The notes under the pieces are model-generated. The model had not been told where the DNA came from, made no database searches, and saw nothing but the letters and a program-made list of their open reading frames with translations. A stretch of 64,000 nucleotides of DNA from Rhodobacteraceae bacterium UBA6796 (lineage in GTDB: Bacteria > Pseudomonadota > Alphaproteobacteria > Rhodobacterales > Rhodobacteraceae). The stretch lies in assembly GCA_002452815.1 (NCBI GenBank), contig DKFM01000014.1:33432-97431 (forward strand). The letters run 5' to 3'. Below are positions 7,897 to 17,366 of this stretch, one piece after another (the first letter of the stretch is position 1; each line of letters opens with the position of its first letter). The translations under genes and the position numbers were made by a program.

Positions 7897-8666
7897 CGAT
7901 GCCGGGCGAGATGCGCGCGGATCTGCCCCGCCGTGTCAGTTGCGTGATTCCGGCTTACAACGAGGCGCCGCGGATTGCGCGGGTGCTGGCGGCGGTGCTG
8001 GGACATCCGCTGGTGGATGAGGTGATCGTCGTCGATGACGGCTCGCACGATGGCACTGCCGAGGTGGTGGCGGGTATCGGTGGCGCGCGGCTGATCCGTC
8101 TGACGCAGAATGGCGGCAAGACCGCCGCCGTGGCCGAGGGCGTGGCGGCGGCCCGCCACGATCTGGTGATGCTGCTCGACAGTGACCTTCTGGGCCTGGA
8201 TGCGCATCATCTGAGCGCGCTGATCGCGCCGGTTCTGGAGGGCGCGGCGGATGTCTCGATCAGCCTGCGCCGCAATGCCCCGTTGCCGTGGCGGCTGATC
8301 GGGCTGGACTATATTTCGGGCGAAAGGGTGCTGTCGCGTCAGCATCTGGGGGACTTGGCCGCGTTGCGCAACCTGCCCCGCTTCGGGCTGGAAGTGCATA
8401 TGAACCGGTTCTGGATCGCCCGGCGTCTGCGTGTCGCCGTGGTGTGCTGGCCCGAGGTCGAAAGCCCGTTCAAGTCGGCCAAGCATGGTGCCTGGCAGGG
8501 GCTTTGGGCGGATCTGCGCATGCTGCGCGACATGTTTCGTACCGTGCCCCTGCATCGGGCGACCGCACAGATCTGGGCGCTGCGCCGCCAGCGGGTCAAA
8601 CCTGTGCCGGAGCTTCGGGACGGACGGAAAATTCCCACGCAAACCGTGCCGGGCGCGGTGAAGTAG
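7893..8666 (+). CDS. family 2 glycosyltransferase, third gene of lipid operon
   Basis: A 257-residue GT-A fold protein. It has the SCVIPAYNEAPRI start, the nucleotide-binding VVDDGSHDGT, GGKTAAVAEG, and LLDSDLLGLD as the DxD-type motif. It lacks membrane helices. It overlaps the preceding glycosyltransferase by 4 bases (ATGA), so all three genes are translationally coupled. It may add a second sugar to a glycolipid or act with the preceding enzyme. The family alone does not fix the substrate. Confidence 0.75.
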   Translation: MTMPGEMRADLPRRVSCVIPAYNEAPRIARVLAAVLGHPLVDEVIVVDDGSHDGTAEVVAGIGGARLIRLTQNGGKTAAVAEGVAAARHDLVMLLDSDLLGLDAHHLSALIAPVLEGAADVSISLRRNAPLPWRLIGLDYISGERVLSRQHLGDLAALRNLPRFGLEVHMNRFWIARRLRVAVVCWPEVESPFKSAKHGAWQGLWADLRMLRDMFRTVPLHRATAQIWALRRQRVKPVPELRDGRKIPTQTVPGAVK

Positions 8667-8750
8667 CGGCGCCTGTCCCCGCAGCTGCAATCCGCCCCGG
8701 CCAGCAAGTGTTGCGGCGGGCACCCCGTCCGGCAGGCCTGGCCGACAATG

Positions 8751-8780
8751 AAAAACCCGCGCCCGGAAACCGGACGCGGG
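8751..8780 (-). terminator. rho-independent terminator of ccr
   Basis: Read on the minus strand, an 11-bp GC stem with one mismatched pair and a 3-base loop ends in a run of five T. It lies 23 bases after the ccr stop codon. Confidence 0.9.
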
Positions 8781-8802
8781 TGCTCACTGAAAGGCCGGGC
8801 GC

Positions 8803-10095
<1,293 letters not shown>

Positions 10096-10388
10096 GAGCA
10101 TCTCCTGTTAGCGTCGCCGCGCCGCAGAATCGGGCGAGGATCGGAAACCGAGATACTTCCGCCTGCGCAACAATGCAATGCCTGACGTTACGATTTTGTA
10201 ATTTTCTGTCTCGTTCGATTTTGGGCTGTGCTAGCTCTACCCTGTATTTGCTTGGAAAGCTGCAGCGTGGCAAAATGCGGCGCCCGTGCCGCAGCGCGGC
10301 GAATTGACAGGGACATATTCTTTCGCATATCAGGGCGTAACCCGCAATTTTGTTGCGGAATTAGATTCGACCGGGACCGGAGGCCAGC
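10096..10388. promoter_or_regulatory. shared ccr-ecm divergent promoter region
   Basis: 293 bases separate the starts of ccr and ecm. An imperfect inverted repeat CGCAAC-N15-GTTACG (10166-10171 and 10187-10192, 5 of 6 pairs) sits about 70 bases from the ccr start and could be an operator. AT-richer stretches at 10190-10215 and 10315-10370 are the likely polymerase sites. I see no convincing consensus -35/-10 pair and no copy of the dispersed palindrome found elsewhere in the window. Confidence 0.35.
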
Positions 10389-12362
10389 ATGACCGAGATG
10401 ACCAAACCCGCCAAGGACAAGCCGTGGCTGTTTCGCACCTATGCGGGCCATTCGACCGCCGAAAAGTCGAATGAACTCTATCGCACGAACCTGTCCAAGG
10501 GGCAGACCGGCCTGTCGGTGGCCTTCGATCTGCCGACCCAGACCGGCTATGACAGCGATCATGTCCTGTCGCGCGGCGAGGTCGGCAAGGTCGGCGTGCC
10601 GGTCTGCCATCTGGGCGACATGCGCGCGCTGTTCGATCAGATTCCGCTGGAACAGATGAACACCTCGATGACAATCAACGCGACCGCGCCCTGGCTGCTG
10701 TCGCTCTATATCGCCGTGGCCGAGGAGCAGGGCGCCGATGTCTCGAAACTGCAGGGCACGGTGCAGAACGATCTGGTGAAGGAATATCTGTCGCGCGGCA
10801 CCTATATCTGCCCGCCGAAGCCCAGCCTGGCGATGATCACCGATGTCGCCGCCTATACCGCGCAACATCTGCCGAAATGGAACCCGATGAACGTGTGTTC
10901 CTACCACCTGCAGGAAGCGGGCGCCACGCCCGAGCAGGAGCTGGCCTTCGCGCTGGCCACCGGCATAGCGGTGCTGGATGATCTGAAAAACAAGGTCCCG
11001 GCCGCGGGCTTCCCGGCGATGGTGGGACGGATTTCCTTCTTCGTGAACGCAGGCATCCGTTTCGTCACCGAAATGTGCAAGATGCGCGCCTTCACCGAGC
11101 TGTGGGACGAGATCTGCCGCGAACGTTACGGCATCGAGGAAGAGAAATACCGCCGCTTCCGCTATGGCGTGCAGGTCAACAGCCTGGGCCTGACCGAACA
11201 GCAGCCTGAAAACAACGTCTACCGCATCCTGATCGAGATGCTGGCCGTGACCCTGTCGAAAAACGCCCGTGCCCGCGCGGTGCAGCTGCCCGCCTGGAAC
11301 GAGGCGCTCGGCCTGCCGCGTCCCTGGGATCAGCAGTGGTCGCTGCGTATGCAGCAGATCATGGCCTATGAAACCGACCTGCTGGAATATGCCGACCTGT
11401 TCGACGGCAACCCCGCCGTGACCGCCAAGGTCGAGGAACTGAAAGCTGGCGCGCGCGCCGAGCTGGAAACCCTCGATGCGATGGGGGGCGCGATTGCCGC
11501 AATCGACTACATGAAAGGCCGTCTGGTCGAAAGCAACGCCGAGCGGATCAACCGCATCGAAGCCAACGAAACCATCGTCGTGGGCGTGAACCGCTGGCAG
11601 CAGGGCGAGCCCAGCCCGCTGACCGCAGGCGATGGCGGCATCATGGTCGTCGATCCGGGCGTCGAGGCCGATCAGGTCGCGCGGCTGCAGGCCTGGCGCG
11701 GCGCGCGCGATGCGGCGGCCGTTGCTGCAGCGCTCGATCAGCTGAAGTCCGATGCGAAAGCGGGCAAGAACATCATGCCCGCCTCGATCGCCGCCGCGAA
11801 GGCCGGGGTCACCACCGGCGAATGGGCCGGCGTGATGCGGGCCGTGCATGGCGAATACCGCGGTCCGACCGGCGTGTCGCGCAGCCCCTCGAACAAGACC
11901 GAAGGTCTGGACGACATCCGCGCGGCCGTCGATGCGGTCAGCACGCAGCTGGGCCGCCGCCTGAAATTCCTGGTCGGCAAGCCGGGCCTTGACGGCCATT
12001 CGAACGGCGCGGAACAAATCGCCTTCCGCGCCCGCGATTGCGGCATGGACATCACCTATGACGGCATCCGCCTGACGCCCGAACAGATCGTCGCCAAGGC
12101 GATCGAGGACGAGGCGCATGTGGTGGGCCTGTCGATCCTGTCGGGCAGCCACATTCCGCTGATCGAAGAGCTGATGGAGCGGATGCGCGCCGCAGGGCTC
12201 GATCATGTGCCGGTCGTCGTGGGCGGCATCATCCCCGACGAGGACGCGGTGAAACTGCGTGGGTTCGGCGTGGCGCGGGTTTACACGCCCAAGGATTTCG
12301 AACTCAACCGGATCATGATGGATATCGTGGCGCTCGCCACCCCGGCCTCGGCGGCGGCCTGA
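10389..12362 (+). CDS. ecm: ethylmalonyl-CoA mutase
   Basis: A 657-residue adenosylcobalamin-dependent mutase that converts ethylmalonyl-CoA to methylsuccinyl-CoA. The N-terminal TIM-barrel substrate domain runs to about residue 510. The C-terminal cobalamin domain carries the base-off ligand motif GLDGHSNGAEQ and LSILSGSHIPL. The single-chain architecture and the start (KDKPWLFRTYAGHSTAEKSN) fit Ecm rather than methylmalonyl-CoA mutase, and the divergent ccr next door supports this. A GGAGG lies ahead of the ATG. A hairpin and dispersed palindrome follow the stop. Confidence 0.93.
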   Translation: MTEMTKPAKDKPWLFRTYAGHSTAEKSNELYRTNLSKGQTGLSVAFDLPTQTGYDSDHVLSRGEVGKVGVPVCHLGDMRALFDQIPLEQMNTSMTINATAPWLLSLYIAVAEEQGADVSKLQGTVQNDLVKEYLSRGTYICPPKPSLAMITDVAAYTAQHLPKWNPMNVCSYHLQEAGATPEQELAFALATGIAVLDDLKNKVPAAGFPAMVGRISFFVNAGIRFVTEMCKMRAFTELWDEICRERYGIEEEKYRRFRYGVQVNSLGLTEQQPENNVYRILIEMLAVTLSKNARARAVQLPAWNEALGLPRPWDQQWSLRMQQIMAYETDLLEYADLFDGNPAVTAKVEELKAGARAELETLDAMGGAIAAIDYMKGRLVESNAERINRIEANETIVVGVNRWQQGEPSPLTAGDGGIMVVDPGVEADQVARLQAWRGARDAAAVAAALDQLKSDAKAGKNIMPASIAAAKAGVTTGEWAGVMRAVHGEYRGPTGVSRSPSNKTEGLDDIRAAVDAVSTQLGRRLKFLVGKPGLDGHSNGAEQIAFRARDCGMDITYDGIRLTPEQIVAKAIEDEAHVVGLSILSGSHIPLIEELMERMRAAGLDHVPVVVGGIIPDEDAVKLRGFGVARVYTPKDFELNRIMMDIVALATPASAAA

Positions 12363-12370
12363 TCTCGGCG

Positions 12371-12457
12371 CTGGGGGTTTTGCACCCCCAGACCCCCGCA
12401 GGATATTTTCACCAGAAAGAAGCCGGGCGAGCTGTTTTCTTTCTGGCGAAAATATCC
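12371..12457. repeat. composite palindromic repeat, copy 1 (GATATTT type, full)
   Basis: A GC hairpin (CTGGGGGT with ACCCCCAG, 12371-12391) is followed by an inverted repeat of about 21-bp arms: GGATATTTTCACCAGAAAGAA (12401-12421) and its near-complement (12437-12457), separated by 15 bases. It lies just after the ecm stop and before the helicase gene, where it could terminate ecm transcription. It is one of six related copies in this window. Confidence 0.85.
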
Positions 12458-12528
12458 CCGCCGGAGGCATCCGCCCTCGCCGATTTCGCGCCTTTCGGTG
12501 GGCGCGCGCGCCCTGTAAGGTCGCGGCC

Positions 12529-14070
12529 ATGAACAGCCCTGCGATTACCTTTTCCGAAGATCAGGCCGAGGCCTGGGATGCCGTGGCCTCTGCGCTGGAG
12601 GCGGCGGGCATCGATATTGTCGAAGGCAGCCTGTCGCCCGATGGCGGCGGCAATCGCGTGCTGTCGGTGATCGGCAAGGCCGGGTCGGGCAAGACGATGC
12701 TGCTGGCCGCGCTTTACAAGGCGCTGGAGGACGCCGGGGTCGAGCTGGTTTCGGGCGATTTCGAAGGCAAGCGGCGCCGCGACCGGCGCACGCTGGCGAT
12801 TCTGGCCCCCACCAACAAGGCGGCCTCGGTGCTGCGGGGGCGTGGGGTTCCGGCAACGACGATCCACCGCATTCTTTACACCCCGGTCTATGACCCGGAA
12901 TACGAGCGGATCGCCGAATGGCTGGCCGGGCAGGGCGAGCGCCCCAAGGTCGATATGCTGGGCATCAACGGGCTGACCGAAGAAGCGCTGGACCGTGCCA
13001 AGGCGTTTTACGACCAGTATAAATCCATCCCCGCGGCTTTGGCCTCGGCGGGGCTGCGCGGATCGGATTTCATCAATGGCTGGAAGCGGCGCGAAGACCC
13101 GCTCGACATCGGATTCGTCGACGAGGCCTCGATGCTGGATGAACGCCAGTTCGACGACCTGCGCGAGATTTTCCCGACGCTGGTGCTGTTTGGCGACCCC
13201 GCGCAGCTGGCGCCGGTAAACCAGTCCGGGCAGATGTGTTTCGAGCGTCTGCCGGATTCGCAAAAACATGTTCTGCATCGCATTCACCGCCAGACGCAGG
13301 ACAACCCGATCCTGGATCTGGCGCATGCGCTGGCCGATGAGAGCCTGAGTTTCGAAGGCTTCGAGCGGATGATCGAGAAAGCCGCAGCGAACGACCCGCG
13401 CGTCGTTTGGGCGGAACGGGTAGAAAGCGATCTGATGGCGCGCAGCCCGGTGCTGGTCTGGCGCAATGCGACGCGGATTCGTCTGATCACCGCGTTCCGG
13501 GCGGCGCATTCGGCGCCCGCCGACATGTTGCTGCCGGGAGAGCCGCTGATCTGCGACGGGATCGAATTGCCACTGAAACACCGCAAGAAGCGGATTGATC
13601 TGGAGGCACGCGGCCTGATCAAGGGCGCGCAGGTGATCTATCTGGGGCCCGGCAAGAAGCCCGGGTTTTCGCGTCTGCATGTGATCGGCGCCGAAGATCC
13701 GCGGCTGTCGGCGGCGTCGATCGTCAAGATCGAACTGCCCGACGAGGAAGAGCCCTTCATCCCCTTCGCCGCGCGGATGGGGGCGACCTTCCTGCATGGC
13801 GCGGCGGTGACGATCCACAAGGCACAGGGCAGCCAGTGGCCCGATGTGCAGGTCTTCGCGCCCGACATTTACGCCGCCGCCCGCGCCGGGCGGATGGAGG
13901 CGGGGATTCCGCTGTGGAAACGGCTGGCCTATGTGGCGATCACCCGGGCGGAACACCGGCTGCTGTGGGTGACGCGGGCGCGGCTGGCGCGGCCTTCGGC
14001 GCCGCTGTCGATCGACGATCTGCCCACGGGGGCGGTCGCGCTGAAACTGGAACGCGAGGAAGACGGCTGA
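12529..14070 (+). CDS. RecD/Dda-like superfamily 1 DNA helicase
   Basis: A 513-residue stand-alone SF1 helicase. The motifs are in order: GKAGSGKT (Walker A, about residues 52-59), APTNKAAS (Ia), GFVDEASML (Walker B, about 199-207), FGDPAQLAPVN (III), TIHKAQGSQWPDV (V) and YVAITRAEHRL (VI). This resembles phage T4 Dda and RecD2 but lacks the long RecD2 N-terminal region, and no recB or recC lies nearby. Its role in replication or repair is inferred from family only. The start ATG follows a weak ribosome site. Confidence 0.85.
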   Translation: MNSPAITFSEDQAEAWDAVASALEAAGIDIVEGSLSPDGGGNRVLSVIGKAGSGKTMLLAALYKALEDAGVELVSGDFEGKRRRDRRTLAILAPTNKAASVLRGRGVPATTIHRILYTPVYDPEYERIAEWLAGQGERPKVDMLGINGLTEEALDRAKAFYDQYKSIPAALASAGLRGSDFINGWKRREDPLDIGFVDEASMLDERQFDDLREIFPTLVLFGDPAQLAPVNQSGQMCFERLPDSQKHVLHRIHRQTQDNPILDLAHALADESLSFEGFERMIEKAAANDPRVVWAERVESDLMARSPVLVWRNATRIRLITAFRAAHSAPADMLLPGEPLICDGIELPLKHRKKRIDLEARGLIKGAQVIYLGPGKKPGFSRLHVIGAEDPRLSAASIVKIELPDEEEPFIPFAARMGATFLHGAAVTIHKAQGSQWPDVQVFAPDIYAAARAGRMEAGIPLWKRLAYVAITRAEHRLLWVTRARLARPSAPLSIDDLPTGAVALKLEREEDG

Positions 14071-14081
14071 GGAGACAGGAC

Positions 14082-14813
14082 ATGCCGGTGATGGTGGTGA
14101 CGGGGGCAAGCGCGGGCATTGGCCGCGCGGTGGCCGAGGCGGCGCTGGCGGCGGGCTGGCAGGTGGCGTGTCTGGCACGGCGCGCGGCACCGCTGGCCGA
14201 GGTCGCGGCGCGGGGCGACGGATTGGCGCTGGCCTGCGATGTCGCGGATCGTGCCGCGGTCGAGGCGGCTTTCGCGCAGACGGTGGCGCGGTTCGGCCGG
14301 ATCGACGTGCTGTTCAACAATGCGGGCGTGTTTCCGCAGGGCGCGCTGATCGACGAGATGGACCCCGACGACTGGACCCTGACACGGGCGGTCAATCTGG
14401 ATGGCATGGTCTGGTGCGCGCGTGCAGCCTTTGCGCAGATGCGCGCGCAGGCGCCGCAAGGCGGGCGGATCATCAACAACGGCTCGATCGCGGGGCAGGT
14501 GCCGCGGCCGCGGTCGCTGGCCTATACCGTGACCAAGCATGCGATCAACGGGCTGACCAAGCAGCTGGCGCTGGACGGGCGCGATTTCGGCATCGCCTGC
14601 GGGCAGATCGACGTGGGCAATGCGCGCACCGATCTGGCGGCGCGGATGGAGGCGGGCGTGCTGCAGGCCGATGGCAGCATCCGCCCGGAACCGATGATGG
14701 AGGTGGGCGATGTGGCGGCGGCGGTGCTGCATATGGCCAGCCTGCCGCCGGGTGCCAATGTGCTGAACATGACGGTGATGGCGACCGCGATGCCCTTCGT
14801 CGGCCGTGGTTAG
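14082..14813 (+). CDS. short-chain dehydrogenase/reductase
   Basis: A 243-residue classical SDR. It has the cofactor loop TGASAGIG (residues 6-13), NNAG, the catalytic Ser in NGSIAG and the YTVTK active-site pair. The substrate is not evident. The start is fixed by GGAGACAGG a few bases before the ATG, 12 bases after the helicase stop. Its stop overlaps, by 4 bases in convergent orientation, the end of the TIGR02186 gene. Confidence 0.88.
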   Translation: MPVMVVTGASAGIGRAVAEAALAAGWQVACLARRAAPLAEVAARGDGLALACDVADRAAVEAAFAQTVARFGRIDVLFNNAGVFPQGALIDEMDPDDWTLTRAVNLDGMVWCARAAFAQMRAQAPQGGRIINNGSIAGQVPRPRSLAYTVTKHAINGLTKQLALDGRDFGIACGQIDVGNARTDLAARMEAGVLQADGSIRPEPMMEVGDVAAAVLHMASLPPGANVLNMTVMATAMPFVGRG

Positions 14814-15565
14814 GTGCGGATCAGTCGGAACACCGCCGCCGCCGCCCAGCCCGCAAACACCGCCAGTGCCAGCGACAGCGCGCCGTAGATCGCGGCGTGA
14901 TCGCGCGAGAGGGTATAAAGCCACCGCTCCAGCCCGACTTTGCGCACATAGATCGCGGTGCGGTATTGGTCGACCAGTTGGCCATCGCGCAACAGGAAGA
15001 TGCGCGTCTTGTAATCGCCCTCGATCAGATTGGCCGGCAGGGTGAAATCGGCGCGGAACAGGGTATTTTCCAGAATCGTGACCGCTGCCTCATCCAGATG
15101 ATACAGCCCCTCTTCCTGTCGAATGCGCAGCAGGGCCTCGGTGAAGGGGCGCGCATCGGCAACCTCGATCGGCCCGGCGAAGGACCGCATCGCCAGCGGG
15201 ATCGAGATGCGCTGGCTGACATCGACATTGGGGTCGAGGATCTCGGCCAGCGGGGCGCTGCTGGCAACCGCATAATAGCTGGGGGCTGCGGCCACACCCA
15301 CGGAATCGGTGTTCACCCAGATCCCCATCTGGCGCGATTTGCGGCGGATGGTGACCGATCCCGGCGGGCCCTCCAGCGTCACGATGATGCCCATGCGATC
15401 GCTGGCGGGCTCTGGCTCGAAGCGTTTGATCGCGCCGTAGATCAGGATTTCGGAGCCGTTGAACGACGCCGTGATGCCGATATTGTCGTGGCTGAGACCT
15501 GCGACCACCTCTTCTGCGCGGGCGGGCAGGGCAAGCGCCAGAAGTATGATCAGCGCGCGGATCAT
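14810..15565 (-). CDS. TIGR02186-type membrane-anchored exported protein
   Basis: A 251-residue protein with a signal peptide (MIRALIILLALALPARA), a periplasmic region of about 190 residues, and one C-terminal membrane helix (about 225-247) ending RLIRT. It matches my memory of the alphaproteobacterial TIGR02186 family, whose members sit beside TauE/SafE permeases, as here. The start overlaps the permease stop by 4 bases. It is likely a periplasmic partner of the permease, with no known activity. Confidence 0.75.
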   Translation of the reverse strand: MIRALIILLALALPARAEEVVAGLSHDNIGITASFNGSEILIYGAIKRFEPEPASDRMGIIVTLEGPPGSVTIRRKSRQMGIWVNTDSVGVAAAPSYYAVASSAPLAEILDPNVDVSQRISIPLAMRSFAGPIEVADARPFTEALLRIRQEEGLYHLDEAAVTILENTLFRADFTLPANLIEGDYKTRIFLLRDGQLVDQYRTAIYVRKVGLERWLYTLSRDHAAIYGALSLALAVFAGWAAAAVFRLIRT

Positions 15566-16479
15566 TTGAACGCCCCGGGAAACAGCGAGAACAGCTCGGA
15601 CGGGCGCAGCAGCAGGTCGAGCCCGAGCTTGCCCGCGACCAGGATCACCAGCAGTGCAAGCAGGATGCGCAGTTGTTCGGCCTTCAGCCGCGCGCCAAGC
15701 CGCGAGCCGATCTGCGCGCCGATCACCCCGCCGACGATCAGCAGCAGCGCCAGCATCACATCGACCGACTGGTTGGTGATCGCATGCATCATCGTGGTGA
15801 AGGCCGACACGAACAGGATCTGGAACAGCGAGGTGCCGATCACGACCTTGGTCGGCATCCCCAGCAGATAGATCATTGCGGGCACCATGATGAAGCCGCC
15901 GCCGACGCCCATGATTGCGGCCAGAACCCCAACCACGATCCCCACCAGCATCGGCGGGATCACCGAGATATACAGCCCCGAGGCGCGGAACTTGACCTTC
16001 AGGGGCAGCTTGTGGACCCACAGGTGTTGATGCCGTTTGGCGCGCTTTCCGCCGCGTTTTTCCCGCCGCATCGCGCGCAGCGATTCCTGCAACATCAGCA
16101 GGCCGATCGAGCCGAGGAAGACAACATAGGCCAGTTGCACCGCAAGGTCGATCTGGCCCAGCCGGGTCAGCAGGTTGAACACCCAGATCCCCATGCCCGA
16201 GCCGATCAGGCCGCCGATCAGCAGCACCACGCCCATCGGCACATCCACCGCCTTGCGCTTGAACTGTGCCAGCACGCCCGACACCGACGACGCCACGACC
16301 TGATTGGCGCCGGTGGCCACGGCCACGGTGGGCGGAATGCCGATGAAGAACAGCAGGGGCGTGATCAGAAAGCCGCCGCCTACCCCGAACAGGCCCGACA
16401 ACAGCCCGACCAGCGTTCCGAGGCCCAGAAGCAGGGCGGCACTGACGGAGACCTCAGCGATAGGGAGGTAGATCTGCAT
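15562..16479 (-). CDS. TauE/SafE family anion exporter
   Basis: A 305-residue polytopic membrane protein with about eight helices in two homologous halves. Each half carries the family glycine motif: GLFGVGGGFLITP early and AIMGVGGGFIMVP after the cytoplasmic loop. The basic loop (MRREKRGGKRAKRHQH) is unusually charged. The family moves sulfite, sulfoacetate or other organosulfur anions, and the substrate here is unknown. I chose the ATG at 16479. A GTG 16 codons earlier lacks a ribosome site. Confidence 0.85.
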   Translation of the reverse strand: MQIYLPIAEVSVSAALLLGLGTLVGLLSGLFGVGGGFLITPLLFFIGIPPTVAVATGANQVVASSVSGVLAQFKRKAVDVPMGVVLLIGGLIGSGMGIWVFNLLTRLGQIDLAVQLAYVVFLGSIGLLMLQESLRAMRREKRGGKRAKRHQHLWVHKLPLKVKFRASGLYISVIPPMLVGIVVGVLAAIMGVGGGFIMVPAMIYLLGMPTKVVIGTSLFQILFVSAFTTMMHAITNQSVDVMLALLLIVGGVIGAQIGSRLGARLKAEQLRILLALLVILVAGKLGLDLLLRPSELFSLFPGAFK

Positions 16480-16565
16480 GGGCAGCCCGGTTGGTGTTTG
16501 AGGGTCAGTCTTGCCTGCCTTGGGCACGGTGTCAAACCCCGGTTTCCGTCAAGGAAAGCGCGGTG

Positions 16566-17366
16566 TTAAAGGTTGCGCAAATATCGTCGCAAAACCCGTT
16601 CCAGCTTGGCCGCGCCCACCGGGGCCATCGCTTTTGTATGCTCGTGGCTGATGTTTTCGGCAGACAGGCCCGCGCCCATGTTGGTGACGACCGACACGGC
16701 CGCGACCCGCAGGCCCAGGAACCGCGCCAGGATCACCTCGGGCACGGTCGACATGCCCACCGCATCGGCCCCCAGAACACGCGCCGCCCGAATCTCGGCC
16801 GGTGTTTCAAAGGACGGCCCCGAGAACCAGCAATACACGCCTTCGGGCAGGGCCACGCCCTCGGCGGCGGCGGCGGCGGCAAGGCCTGCGCGCATTTCGG
16901 GGTCATGCGCCTCGGTCATCGGCACGAAACGCGCGTCCGACGGCTCTCCGATCAGGGGGTTGGTGCCGGCGAATGCGATGTGGTCGCTCAGCACCATCAG
17001 ATCGCCCGGCCCGATGTCAGGGCGCAGGCTGCCCGCCGCATTGGTCAGCAGCAACTGCGTGCAGCCCAGATCGCGCAGGATCTCCAGCGGCAGGCGCATT
17101 TCGGCGGGGTTGCCGTGTTCGTAGTAATGCGCCCGGCCGCCGAACACCGCGACGCGCACGCCCTCCAGATCGCCGATCACCAGTTTCGGGTTGTGCCCCG
17201 ACACGCCCGCCTGCGGAAACCCCGGCAGGTAGCTGTAGGGGATCGCCACGCCCTGCACCTCTTCGGCCAGATGGCCCAGACCCGAGCCCAGGATCAGCCC
17301 CAGTTGCGGGGCCGCATCGCCCGCGCGGGCGCGGATCAGCGCGGCGAGTTCAGCGCTCTTTGACAT
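16566..17366 (-). CDS. purine nucleoside phosphorylase
   Basis: A 266-residue trimeric-type (PNP/MTAP family) phosphorylase that splits purine nucleosides to base and ribose-1-phosphate. It has LGLILGSGLGHLA near the N-terminus, FGGRAHYYEHG, NAAGSL, GPSFETPAEI and the VTNMGAGL loop. The start ATG at 17366 has GGAGG 8 bases ahead and overlaps the end of the upstream permease gene by 17 bases. As the last gene of the nucleoside-importer operon it would process the imported substrate. Confidence 0.92.
   Translation of the reverse strand: MSKSAELAALIRARAGDAAPQLGLILGSGLGHLAEEVQGVAIPYSYLPGFPQAGVSGHNPKLVIGDLEGVRVAVFGGRAHYYEHGNPAEMRLPLEILRDLGCTQLLLTNAAGSLRPDIGPGDLMVLSDHIAFAGTNPLIGEPSDARFVPMTEAHDPEMRAGLAAAAAAEGVALPEGVYCWFSGPSFETPAEIRAARVLGADAVGMSTVPEVILARFLGLRVAAVSVVTNMGAGLSAENISHEHTKAMAPVGAAKLERVLRRYLRNL

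Noticed and set aside
10188..12530. Long minus-strand frame opposite ecm
   Set aside because: It has no recognisable motif, and ecm on the plus strand is complete and of normal length.
12409..14190. Minus-strand frame opposite the helicase
   Set aside because: It is a shadow frame. All helicase motifs are in order on the plus strand.
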